This document shows, piece after piece, positions 47,096 to 56,558 of a stretch of DNA of 64,000 nucleotides. Made by a program: the position numbers and the translations under genes. Below the pieces are notes generated by a model. That model had not been told where the DNA came from. It saw only the letters and a program-made list of their open reading frames with translations, and did no database searches. Within the stretch, counting starts at the first letter, position 1. Each line of letters opens with the position of its first letter. The DNA lies in contig NC_065916.1 of assembly GCF_905147045.1 (NCBI RefSeq), positions 7,108,468 through 7,172,467 of the forward strand, in the 5' to 3' direction. The stretch comes from Nymphalis io (Eukaryota > Arthropoda > Insecta > Lepidoptera > Nymphalidae).

Positions 47096-47366
47096 AAAAA
47101 AAAAGCACTAATTTCTTCAAGTAAAACATGCATTTGCTAAAAATAATTATATCATAGCGAAAATAATGTATTCACTTACCTCAAAAGTATTTATATTCTT
47201 CAGAAAAAGAAAATATATCAAATTTATATTCAACAAAACTTTTAGTAAAATGTGTTTACTTGTTCACTTTGCCGCGCAAGTAATATGTCACAGATAAAAT
47301 AAAACAATAATGACATTTGTTTTTTTTTTAATTTCGTTGGATAGAATACTATACAACAGTAAAATA

Positions 47367-48989
47367 CACTGGCCTCCAAAAAAATCGACCCACCTACATT
47401 TTTTGTAAAAAAGCTGTCGTATGGTTTTAAACTACCACATATTTATATTTTTAAGATTGATAATGAAAAAATGCAATTGTAGGATTGTACAAAAACAGAA
47501 ATACTGCGCAAAAAATAGGTTTTTAGGTAAATATGTGACAAAACACGAAAACACAAAATTTTACGCAATTTTATTTTTTTGTGTACAAAACGATTATGCC
47601 GTTTGTTTTTAAATTTGGGTGCCTAAATCTTACTTTAATAGGGAGTGTTTCCTCCTCTTGACCTAATCACTGCCTGCATACGCCTATTAAGTGACCTGAT
47701 TAGCTTTTTAATGTCTTCCTGTGGGGTCCGTTGCCATTCTTCAGTTAGGGCAGCTTCCAGTTGATTCAGGGTTTCTGGAATTGGATTTCGTGCTCGAACC
47801 GTACGTTTTAGCTGGTCCCAGAGGTGCTCTATCGGGTTTAAGTCCGGACTATTGGCTGGCCACTGCATAACTGGTATTTCGACTTCCCTGAGATAGTCTT
47901 TAACAATTCTAGCGACGTGAGGTCGTGCGTTGTCGTGCATAAGTTGGAAATTATCCCCAATATATCCAGCGTAAGGCATCACATGAGGCTCCAGAATGTC
48001 CGTTATGTAAGTTTCAGCATTAACAGCACGATTACGGAAAAAAACCAACTCTGTGCGTCCCGTCAAAGAAATACCTCCCCAAAACATTGTAGAGCCTCCA
48101 CCAAATCGGACTGTTTCTCGAATGCAACACTGAGAGTAGCGTTCTCCTGGCCTTCGCATGACGTTACGTCGTCCATCAGAGCCTACTAGAGACATTCGGC
48201 TTTCATCACTGAACAATACTGTCTCCCATTGGTCCAGTGTCCAATCGACGTGCTGCCTAGCAAATTGTAGTCTTGCTTGTCGATGGGATGCTGTGAGTTT
48301 TGGTCCTGTTGCTGGCTTGTGAAGGATTAAGTTTTGCTCTCGAAGTCTTCTTCTTACAGTATTTTCACTCACAGACACTCCACGACTTTCTCAGAGTCTA
48401 CCTTGAACGTCAACAGCCGAAAGATGTCGGTTTCTTAAAGACGTCAAACCAATAAAACGGTCATCGGTCGGGTTCGTGACACGCCCCCTGCCAGATCCTG
48501 GTCTCCGGTGATACTCCCCAGTCTCCAAGTAGCGTTTGTACACTCTTCGCACCGCTGAACGACTTAATTTTAGTGTTCTAGTCACATTTCGCTGACTTAA
48601 CCCCTCATGAATAAGAGCTACGACTTGAGCAGCTTCTGCTTCAGTAGTATCCATTTTTTATGTTTAAACTTATTAAAATTATTGTTTCAACAAAGTTTCA
48701 TACACTTAATCAATAATAAACATCGAACCGAAATGACTCCGCGTTAAGAACTGGAAATAAACTAACCATGCACTTTGTGCACAAAGTAACGTTTTCTTAT
48801 CAATACTTTAAAAATATTCCAAATATCCTCAATAACACTTACAACTCCTCCAAATCAATATCAAGTGGGTAATAAAATGTTAAATGTATGTCCCATAAGT
48901 AAAACAATCCACCTAGGTCGTCGCATAGTTAAGATAACAACTTTGTAAGTAAAAAAATACGGGTGGGTCGATTTTTTTGGCGGCCAGTG
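47367..48989 (-). mobile_element. Tc1-type (DD34E) transposon nested in the piggyBac
   Basis: 1623 bp bounded by TA (47365-47366 and 48990-48991). Ends are inverted over about 29 bp: CACTGGCCTCCAAAAAAATC at the left and CACTGGCCGCCAAAAAAATC read inward from the right, both followed by GACCCACC. It contains one transposase gene with a single stop. Confidence 0.92.
47635..48654 (-). pseudogene. Tc1 transposase with one premature stop (DD34E)
   Basis: A 339-codon frame broken only by TGA at 48391-48393, where relatives have Arg (RLxESRGVSVSE); a CGA to TGA change is likely. Visible: paired helix-turn-helix regions (ALIHEGLSQRNVTRTLKLS; NTVRRRLREQNL) and the catalytic triad. The triad is LFSDESR, LMHDNARPH and NSPDLNPIEHLWDQLK, with 34 residues between the last two acids. 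Length is normal for Tc1. Confidence 0.9.
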
Positions 48990-49083
48990 TACATACAGCC
49001 AACATATAAAAAAAAACTAATAGTGATGTGAATATTCGGTTTAAAATATTAGTATCAAAATTGAAACTCTAGGTTATTAAGGG

Positions 49084-49442
49084 TTAACAACAATCTTAAA
49101 TGTTCCCATTTCGCAATTTTATCTTTATTTTCTTGTGCAAATTTAATATTTTTTGCCATAAAATTATTTCGTACGGGCCCTTTAATAAATGAGGTGTGTC
49201 AAATAAAGGGAAGATTTTTAAATCATCGACTTCAAATGCCTTTATTTTATTTGATTTATGTTCTTTATTTAGTCGTAAATACTTCTCTCCGTCTCATTTT
49301 GCAGCATTTTTATTGTGCTAACATTCGAAGTAGCTTGATCACAAATGGTAGTCACTATAAAAATGCCAGCTTGTTTCATTTTTTGTACCAAACCAGTCAA
49401 AACGACTGGTGCATAAAAAACAGGCTTCTTGTGGTTTCTAAT
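49084..49442 (-). pseudogene. P-element-like transposase exon, RNase H-like region
   Basis: Pieces in shifting frames follow the family order: KKPVFYAPVVLTGLVQKMKQ, FIVTTICDQATSNVSTIKML (the CDQxxxN catalytic region), KAFEVDDLKIFPLFDTPHLL and KGPVRNNFMAKNIKF. The DTPHLLK block is a hallmark of P/THAP9 transposases (DxPHLxK..RNN). It is broken by stops and frameshifts and then by the piggyBac at TTAA 49084. Confidence 0.75.
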
Positions 49443-49489
49443 CTATATTTACTCTTAAAAATGACAAAAATAAAGTTGAACAATATTAA

Positions 49490-51713
49490 TTATAATAGAT
49501 AAATGGATTTATATACATTTCCAAACAACAAAACACTTAATTATTTACAGTTTGTTGCTCACAATTTCTACATGTGTAGATTTTGCTGCGTGTACACTTT
49601 CAGCATAGACTTTTTTTTCATTTATTGCAGATATATGTAGTTTTATTGTTATTGCAATATCCTATTTGACACCATTTTCGTACATAAACTGTGGCATTTG
49701 TGGTTGGTATATTGGTTTCGTGTGGTTTTTGCCTTGAAGTCTGATATTCTGAAGCAAGTTCTTCTGCTAATTGAAACGGAAAATCTTTTCGTGAAATATT
49801 TTCTCCTGTTGTGTTTTTGTACAATACCCATCTATTTATTGCGTCTAAATCTAAAATATTGAAAAATACTTGAAGAGGCCACCTTCTGGAACCTGATGTC
49901 ATTGTATATTTTGGTGCCATTTGATCAGTAACGTCGACGACCATTTGGTATTATTATAAAACGATACGGTTTCAGGTAATTTCTTTGCAGCTTTATCAAT
50001 TTTGATGTGTTTATGTTTGGTACTTAGTAGAAGTACTTTTTTATTAGGTTTGCTCTTATAAACAATGTGTGCATCCATTAGATTGGTACAACGACGTTGA
50101 GAACCGTGCCATGCTGTCTTTTTTAGTTTGCAAATTTTCGGCAGTTCCCTCTTGTTTGCGCGTAGTGTTCGTTCGTTTTTAGATCGTAATTTCAACGCCA
50201 ATGGAATACTTGTAGAAAAATTATCAGTTGTTACAGTTCTACCCTTCATGGTATATGGTTCAAGAAGTTTCATCACGACAAATTCGCTTAGGGGGGTTGA
50301 TGCATTTCGTGTCTCGTCTTTTCCTAAATACGGAAAGCCATTTACCACATATTTCGTCTCTACATCGGACGCCAACCAAAATTTTATGCCAAATTTTTGG
50401 GGTTTGTTTGGCATATATTGAGTAAATCTGCATCTGGCCTTTGTTGGAAAAAGTTGCTCATCCACGGTAATATAAGCTCCCGGTTTGAAGCAATTTTTAC
50501 TGTTTTCAATAAATTTTCCCCAAACTGCTGAGACTAAAGCGAACTTGTCTGTCTGCAAACGTTGACTCCTCTGATTTTTTTTTGTCAAAACGAATGTATC
50601 GTATAATCTCAGTAAAATCACGTCTACTCATAGTGTTGGAGAAAAACGATGGTCCCCACTTGTTATTCCACAAATATTGAAGCCTCAAATTATTTGCTTC
50701 GTACGCTCCACGTGCATATAATATTGCTAGAAATGCCTTCAATTTTTCTTGCGTAATTGTCCAGTTTTTCCCCAAAACTCGAGAGGCTTCTAACTCAGTA
50801 CAAATTCGAATATGTTCCAAGATGTGGTTGTCAATCAGTAATAGGAACGCACTACTTAGATTCCCGTTCATAATGTTTCTTTTAGCACGTGCTGTTGGCC
50901 CGTGTACATCTTTGAAGGCACTATTATGGGGTATCTACCAGCAACACCTCCTTCAATTCTCGTCCAAATAGTTCCGTCTGAAGCAATTTCAGTTTGCTGA
51001 TTTGGTATGTTACTTCCACATTCATCTTCAGAACTGGAAGGGAATCGCATACATCGTCTTGTGCGTTTGTTTAGAATCTTTTCGCAATCACTGTCATTTG
51101 ACTGATCTACATATATTGTCTTCGTCAGGAATTTCCTCATCACCACTTTCGATAATAGCACTACTATTCACTTTCTACATCTGAACATTCCAGAGGTATG
51201 TTGGTTGCATTTTCTAAATATGTAGAAAGTTTTGCTTTTTTTGACATTTTTAGGGGCTCACAATCATTATAAAAATCTTGTTTATAAGAAAAATGCTGCG
51301 CGTTGCACAAAGCTAGAAACAAGACTGAACATGTCTAGTGCATTTACAAAATAAATGCTCATCAAAATGACGTCATCAACTCAATGACGATAGTGAAAGA
51401 AAACAAAAGACGATAACAAAATACGCTTCAGTGCTATATGTACTGCATCGGTCTCATGATTCCCAAAATCATACATTTTTTTCATACAAACACAACCTGT
51501 CATTTTGACTGGTACTGGTATAAATGTCAACAACAAAAATTATATTTGTTACTAATGTATATAAAATAACATTAAGTTTAAAAAACGTACTCTCTAATTA
51601 TAGCTACGAAAGTCATAACATCATTTCTGAAAAAAAAAAAATGTGTAATATAGTGGGAATTTTGAATTGAAATTGCACGACCAGTCTAAATGACTGGTCT
51701 GGTAAATCTAGTG
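49490..51713 (-). mobile_element. second piggyBac-type element, degraded
   Basis: The upstream end lies at TTAA 51714-51717; read inward it is CACTAGATTTACCAGACCAG. The far end is uncertain; TTAA at 49486-49489 is the best candidate because P-element coding resumes at 49442. It contains the broken transposase described separately. Confidence 0.6.
49540..51247 (-). pseudogene. piggyBac transposase, broken by several frameshifts
   Basis: Starts MSKKAKLSTYLENATNIPLE at 51247, then passes through at least four frame changes (frames at 51161-50868, 50871-50506, 50621-49899 and 49944-49618). All three catalytic aspartates are still visible: ITVDEQLFPTK, VTTDNFSTS and VVDVTDQM. A C-terminal cysteine-rich end (QIGYCNNNKTTYICNK, then further C pairs) runs to about 49540. 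It is a different subfamily from the element at 45058. Confidence 0.82.
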
Positions 51714-51717
51714 TTAA

Positions 51718-51933
51718 TAATATTATTGTGGATAATTAAGAAGGGGACAAGTACACCACTGAAAGTACTATTAGTTACCTTCATCCTGCTAAGATCAATA
51801 AAGAAGGAATTTTTAAAAAAGTTGTGTCATAAATTAATCATAAATTATTTTGTTTCTCTAAATATGTTGACAGTGAGTGTCTAAATAAAATGATATTTAA
51901 AAGTATGTCAACCAACTCTCACTTTTCTTAATA
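51718..51933. other. spacer within the P relic, probably intron
   Basis: AT-rich, with no P transposase similarity that I can see. The central part of the P protein is missing from the window. Confidence 0.4.
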
Positions 51934-51935
51934 TA

Positions 51936-52545
51936 CAGGGTTACAGGGTAATATGTCACGATCCTTTTAAAGGGTTATAGTTCAGGACAATAGCTATCAA
52001 ATGACCCCCAAAATGCTTATGCAAAAGTGTATCGTTTTCGAGTTATTAATTTTTTAATATTTTTTTTATTTAAAGGATGTTTAAGATTCTAAAATTCAAT
52101 AAAAAAAAAATCAACGTATTTTCCCTATTTTTTTTGTATTTCTTGCTAGGGTACATCCTAGTTAATAATAACCAGTTATAAAACAAAAACAATCTTCAAG
52201 CATTTTTAAATTACAGATCCAAAACTGTACAACTTTTCGATTTTTAATTTTGATTCTTTAAGTTACTCGCAATTTTTTTGTAAAAATCACTATGGCTCTT
52301 ATCGTGCGGATCATTTTAAAAACATCTGCGTTTCCTTAGCTATCCATCGGTACATAAAAAGTACAGTAACAATCATAACCTCAGGAGAAAATTAGATAAC
52401 AAAGAGACCAGGTAGGAAATTCTAAGAAATGCTATTGTTAAGAAATTAAATCTGGATCAAAGACAAAAGGACCTCAATGCAAAGTAGTTAAAGATTATTT
52501 TTAATAGGGGTAATAGGTAAAAAAGGAGAGATAAACCAGAGCTGT
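51936..52545. repeat. 610-bp terminal inverted repeat, left
   Basis: Inner end ...AACCAGAGCTGT at 52545. Differences from the right arm seen by eye include GGCTCTTATC versus GACTCTTATC and AAAACTGTAC versus AAAAGTGTAC. Confidence 0.9.
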
Positions 52546-52629
52546 CATTGCAATTTTGAATTTAAATCAAAAACAAAATACTTAATCTTTTTAGTTACTC
52601 CATACTTTCGAAATTACACTGTTTATTAT

Positions 52630-53736
52630 TCATAATTCGTGTTCAAAATGAGATCCCCTATTTCGTATACAAATACGCATTCTTTTTCTTAATTCACTTT
52701 TTATTACAACACTACTCAAGCTATGTCGAATAGAATTTGCAGCATTCATTATTCTTGTTTTGAGTTCTTCAATTGTTTGTACTGGTGAAACATCATAAAC
52801 CAGGCTTTTCATATGCCCCCAGACATAATAGTCCATCGGAGTCAAATCTGGACTTCTCGCTGGCCATGGGATTGGTCCTCCTCTGCCAATCCATCTATTA
52901 CGATAATTGCTGTCTAGCCACTGTCTTACGGACATTCGAAAGTGTGCGGGGCAACCATCATGCTGGAATATCATTCTCTGCCTAAGTTTCAGCGAAACAT
53001 TTTCGAGTAACTCATGCAGGATTTCTCTAAGCAAGCTTTCATAACTTTCACCATTTAAGTTATCAGGTAGGAAATGTGGCCCAATAAGATTATCATTGAT
53101 AATCCCCATCCAGACGTTTACCGAGAAACGTCTTTGGGAACCGCTTAATCGCTTTTTGTGAGGGTTTCCCTGTTCTTTTTGAGACCAATATCGAATATTG
53201 TGGTAGTTAGTAATACCATCTTTGTCAAACTTTGACTCGTCTGTCCATAAAATTTTTCTCAAAAAATTGGGATTTTCTGCATCACAGTGTAGCATAAATC
53301 GGCAAAAATCTAAACGTCTTGCAGGATCTCCTTCTTCAATCACGTGTACGGGTGTGTAATGATAGGGATACAATCCAGCCGCGTGGACAGTAAACCAGAC
53401 TCTCCATTGAGATACGCCCAGTCGGTTTGCCACGATATTGGTGGAAACTGCAGGGTTCTCTCGAAAATGACGAATAATTACATCTTCTTCATCTGGAGAA
53501 CGGACACGAGGGCGTCCGGAATCAGATTGTCTCCTTTGCACGCGACCAGTTTCTCTAATTCGACGATACACACCAATAAAGACACTATTGTCAGGTGTCC
53601 GGCGATCCGGAAATCGACGATTATACTCACGACGAGCAGCTGCGGCGTCACCGTTACAATATCCATAGCAAAATAAGATGTCAGCGTATTCCTCATTAGA
53701 GTACGGACGACGAGAAGAATTTTGTTCTGCAGCCAT
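52630..53736 (-). CDS. DD41D transposase (DUF4817 + DDE_3 type)
   Basis: 368 residues from MAAEQNSSRRPYSNEEYADI; the frame is open 12 codons further up but this Met gives the family start. N-terminal DUF4817-like helix domain (about 10-65: YADILFCYGYCNGDAAAARR), a second helix-turn-helix (VANRLGVSQWRVW, about 105-118), then the catalytic core. The core has D166 in ILWTDESKF, D260 in FQHDGCPAHF and D302 in WPARSPDLTPMDYYVWG, with 41 residues between the last two. No stop or frameshift. It would cut and paste the element at TA sites. The C-terminus (RICIRNRGSHFEHEL) is complete. Confidence 0.92.
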   Translation of the reverse strand: MAAEQNSSRRPYSNEEYADILFCYGYCNGDAAAARREYNRRFPDRRTPDNSVFIGVYRRIRETGRVQRRQSDSGRPRVRSPDEEDVIIRHFRENPAVSTNIVANRLGVSQWRVWFTVHAAGLYPYHYTPVHVIEEGDPARRLDFCRFMLHCDAENPNFLRKILWTDESKFDKDGITNYHNIRYWSQKEQGNPHKKRLSGSQRRFSVNVWMGIINDNLIGPHFLPDNLNGESYESLLREILHELLENVSLKLRQRMIFQHDGCPAHFRMSVRQWLDSNYRNRWIGRGGPIPWPARSPDLTPMDYYVWGHMKSLVYDVSPVQTIEELKTRIMNAANSIRHSLSSVVIKSELRKRMRICIRNRGSHFEHEL

Positions 53737-54028
53737 AATAGTCCTTTTTACGCGCCAAGTTATCATAAACACAAATCACAAATTCCTTTTAGCTAGCCGA
53801 GTCACGAAGTTGTAAGAAACAGAGTCCAGTAAACGAAGCGGTTTTTTTCAAAAATTTAAGAGATCAATATTCACTAAAGCGCGTCCACACTATACGAGCA
53901 GTGCAAGTACAGTGAGTATTATGTACCCCGACAAGGTTTTATTACTCTTATTCCTAAAAGAAATGAGATAAAAGGAAATTAGAAAAAATGACGGTAAATT
54001 CAAAGGAATTGATAATAGTATTCCACAA

Positions 54029-54638
54029 ACAGCTCTGGTTTATCTCTCCTTTTTTACCTATTACCCCTATTAAAAATAATCTTTAACTACTTTGCATTGA
54101 GGTCCTTTTGTCTTTGATCCAGATTTAATTTCTTAACAATAGCATTTCTTAGAATTTCCTACCTGGTCTCTTTGTTATCTAATTTTCTCCTGAGTTTATG
54201 ATTGTTACTGTACTTTTTATGTACCGATGGATAGCTAAGGAAACGCAGATGTTTTTAAAATGATCCGCACGATAAGAGTCATAGTGATTTTTACAAAAAA
54301 ATTGCGAGTAACTTAAAGAATCAAAATTAAAAATCGAAAAGTTGTACACTTTTGGATCTGTAATTTAAAAATGCTTGAAGATTGTTTTTGTTTTATAACT
54401 GGTTATTATTAACTAGGATGTACCCTAGCAAGAACTACAAAAAAAAATAGGGAAAATACGTTGATTTTTTTTTATTGAATTTTAGAATCTTAAACATCCT
54501 TTAAATAAAAAAAATATTAAAAAATTAATAACTCGAAAACGATACACTTTTGCATAAGCATTTTGGGGGTCATTTGATAGCTATTGTCCTGAACTATAAC
54601 CCTTTAAAAGGATCGTGACATATTACCCTGTAACCCTG
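54029..54638. repeat. 610-bp terminal inverted repeat, right
   Basis: Partner of 51936-52545, starting ACAGCTCTGGTTTATCTCTC and ending ATTACCCTGTAACCCTG. Confidence 0.9.
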
Positions 54639-54640
54639 TA

Positions 54641-54834
54641 CAGAGTTGGAAAAGCATTTCTTGTAAGCCTGTTGCTTGGTAATATGTAATAATTTTCAAG
54701 ATGTTTATTGCATAACCTCAATTGGTTATAGATATACATATTTCCTTTTTCTGTAGTGTCATTCTCTAACACTGCTTTTCAGATTTCAAACATTTCTAAA
54801 TCTTTTTCAGGCTTGGGGAAATAATGCAGAGGGC
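54641..54834 (-). pseudogene. P-element-like relic, THAP zinc-finger part
   Basis: After an acceptor-like AATTTCAG, the minus frame reads LHYFPKPEKDLEMFEI, a stop at an expected Trp, KAVLENDT, and LRLCNKHLENYYILPSNRLT RNAFPTL. LCxKHFE..x..xAVPTL is the second half of a THAP domain, the DNA-binding N-terminus of P and THAP9 transposases. The first C-x-C pair would lie in an upstream exon that I did not find. Confidence 0.6.
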
Positions 54835-55600
54835 CTGAAATTTAATATTTTTTATTAAAGCCAGTTAAAGATGATAAAACTCATAATAATTACATGCCAA
54901 GTATACTGATATCAATTATAGGTAAAAAAAATAAAAAATTGTAAGGAGAAATTTCTATACTGATTTTTTTGTGAAGATAAAATATTTAATGAAAAAACTA
55001 GAGTATCCACAATATTCGGCCACTATTTAGTTATTAGTATTAGTCGATTATGCTGTATGCTGCAAATGTATCAGTCCAATTCGGAACAACGAGCACTGTT
55101 TTTTAACATTGCAATGCGTTGGGGTTTGTACCCAAAAGGAAAGAAGGAAGGGCGGAAAGGAAATGCACTGGTATACATACAAATTTATATACAAATTGAC
55201 GGGACTACGACAGTCGTCCTATGCACACATTTATAAATTCAATTGTATTACTTCTGCATTACACCCGAAATGACACTGTGAGTGAACTGAAATTTATTAG
55301 ATGTCTGTGGTTCCAAAAGTGTCCTAGCACTTACAGTTTCAGTTTGTGAAGATCCAGATGGAACGACGACATTTGAGTTCTGAATATCAGCGTTGGAGTT
55401 ACTGTCGTATAAGTAGTTTGTAGTAAGTAAGTCCTGTTAAAATGGCGTCCTGTTCTTGTCCAGTATTTTTGGTCGGGGCGGTTAAATATTTAAATTTAAT
55501 AAAATTAGTATAAGTACTTTAATAAAATTAGTCATGCGTGTGAAGAAAGATTAAAAGATTTTGCACTTTAATTTCCACCCAATCTATGATGCAACATTAG
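54835..55600. other. unclassified spacer
   Basis: AT-rich with a mid-GC part (55080-55450). Possibly the 5' end of the P relic; nothing could be supported. Confidence 0.35.
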
Positions 55601-55659
55601 TGATGATATTTATTACTCCTAAAAGCCATGAGTAAATGTTTTTTACGATCTCTTGATTT

Positions 55660-56130
55660 TGATTCCCAAATTTGTGATTTGATTGGTTGTCGCTCTCACA
55701 TCTCACTCTCAAATTTTAAAATGCTGTTACATTTTGCCCCTTCAAACGATTCCGATCACGTGACTCGCATTCACACACCACCGTTTCAACAATATCAATT
55801 GATGTACTATGGATTACGGATCTCATTTTTTCAAATCTATTTACCGTCATCGTCACTCGTATATGATCGAAGCCATATTTACCCCAATAGGTAATGGTAC
55901 ACAGACATAAATATGATGATACCTAGAAATTGTCTGATTTCAGTAGCAGTTATAGGTGGACAGTTTGAGATATTTTTTGAGTGATGTATAAATTTGTTTG
56001 ATCCACAATAATAGTGAGTATATCCTCATTTATAAACTCGGAAAAAATTGGAATGGCGTTTAAAGCGCGGCTGCTGGAGGGGAAAGGTCTGTATTTCTTG
56101 TAAAACGTATGCGTTATATAATTAATATAA
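55660..56130 (-). pseudogene. third piggyBac-type relic, N-terminal half fragment
   Basis: Minus pieces in two or three frames: FSEFINEDILTIIVDQTNLY, CPPITATEIRQFLGIIIFMS VYHYLLG, then KYGFDHIRVTMTVNRFEKMR SVIH. The same order occurs in the intact protein at 45058 (FFGEDILRFLVDESNKY; LRKFIGILIFTSVYHY; MNRNRFDKIREIFH). No catalytic region remains. Confidence 0.72.
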
Positions 56131-56149
56131 TATTTTTTTATCATCGTCT

Positions 56150-56185
56150 TCGAAGAAATAAGGGCTACTGATAACGCCGAACCGA
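56150..56185 (-). pseudogene. mariner-type relic, 3' side of the LINE insertion
   Basis: Reads FGVISSPYFFEDDD and continues the transposase fragment at 61323-61575 once the LINE and one target duplication are removed. GPYFFEDD is the mariner-type block after the first catalytic Asp. Confidence 0.6.
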
Positions 56186-56558
56186 TTTTTTTTTTTTTTT
56201 CGAAATGTGTAATACTGTTGGCCTTATTGGCCTCTACAGCGTCACCGGGCGGGATGGGCGAGTTGAACTCAGCCGGATGTTGGGAGCCACACAGGGCTCA
56301 AGAGAGACGGGAGTCCTAAGGGTGCCTCCTGTGAGGCCAGACCTCGGCTTAGGACTCCGTTGAAATCGGGAGGGGAGGACTCCTGCGTTATAATGCCGTC
56401 ATACGCCTAAGCGTCGACGGGACGTAATGAAAGAGGGTCGTCGACCCCGCCGGCGGGGTCGGTGTGTGTTCATTGTGTTCCCTAACAAGTTAGCGTTGGC
56501 CGATGAGATTTTATCATCGGGGGCGACTAGGACGTCTTTAGGACGCCTATGAATCGAT

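Larger units (their letters stand above)
44875..49083 (-). mobile_element. piggyBac-type transposon with intact transposase, carrying a nested Tc1
   Basis: Flanked by TTAA on both sides (44871-44874 and 49084-49087), the piggyBac target. Ends are inverted: CCCTTAGTAGCCT at the left and CCCTTAATAACCT read inward from the right. Inner 27-bp inverted repeats sit at 45005-45031 and 47069-47095. Without the nested Tc1 the element is about 2.6 kb, a normal size. The uninterrupted empty site survives at 63487-63500. Confidence 0.9.
51936..54638 (-). mobile_element. intact DD41D Tc1/mariner-type transposon with 610-bp inverted repeats
   Basis: 2703 bp, bounded by TA (51934-51935 and 54639-54640). 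Terminal inverted repeats are 51936-52545 and 54029-54638, 610 bp each. They start CAGGGTTACAGGGTAATATG and differ at only a handful of sites by eye. The single central gene is intact. It sits in P-element THAP coding sequence: removing it and one TA restores the reading CCA ACT CTG TAT. Confidence 0.93.

Noticed and set aside
49391..49412. ACCAGTCAAAACGACTGGT as the end of the second piggyBac
   Set aside because: It looks like the CCAGTC..GACTGG at 51670, but the sequence there translates as P-type transposase (FYAPVVLTGLVQKM) continuing on both sides, so the element must end further right.
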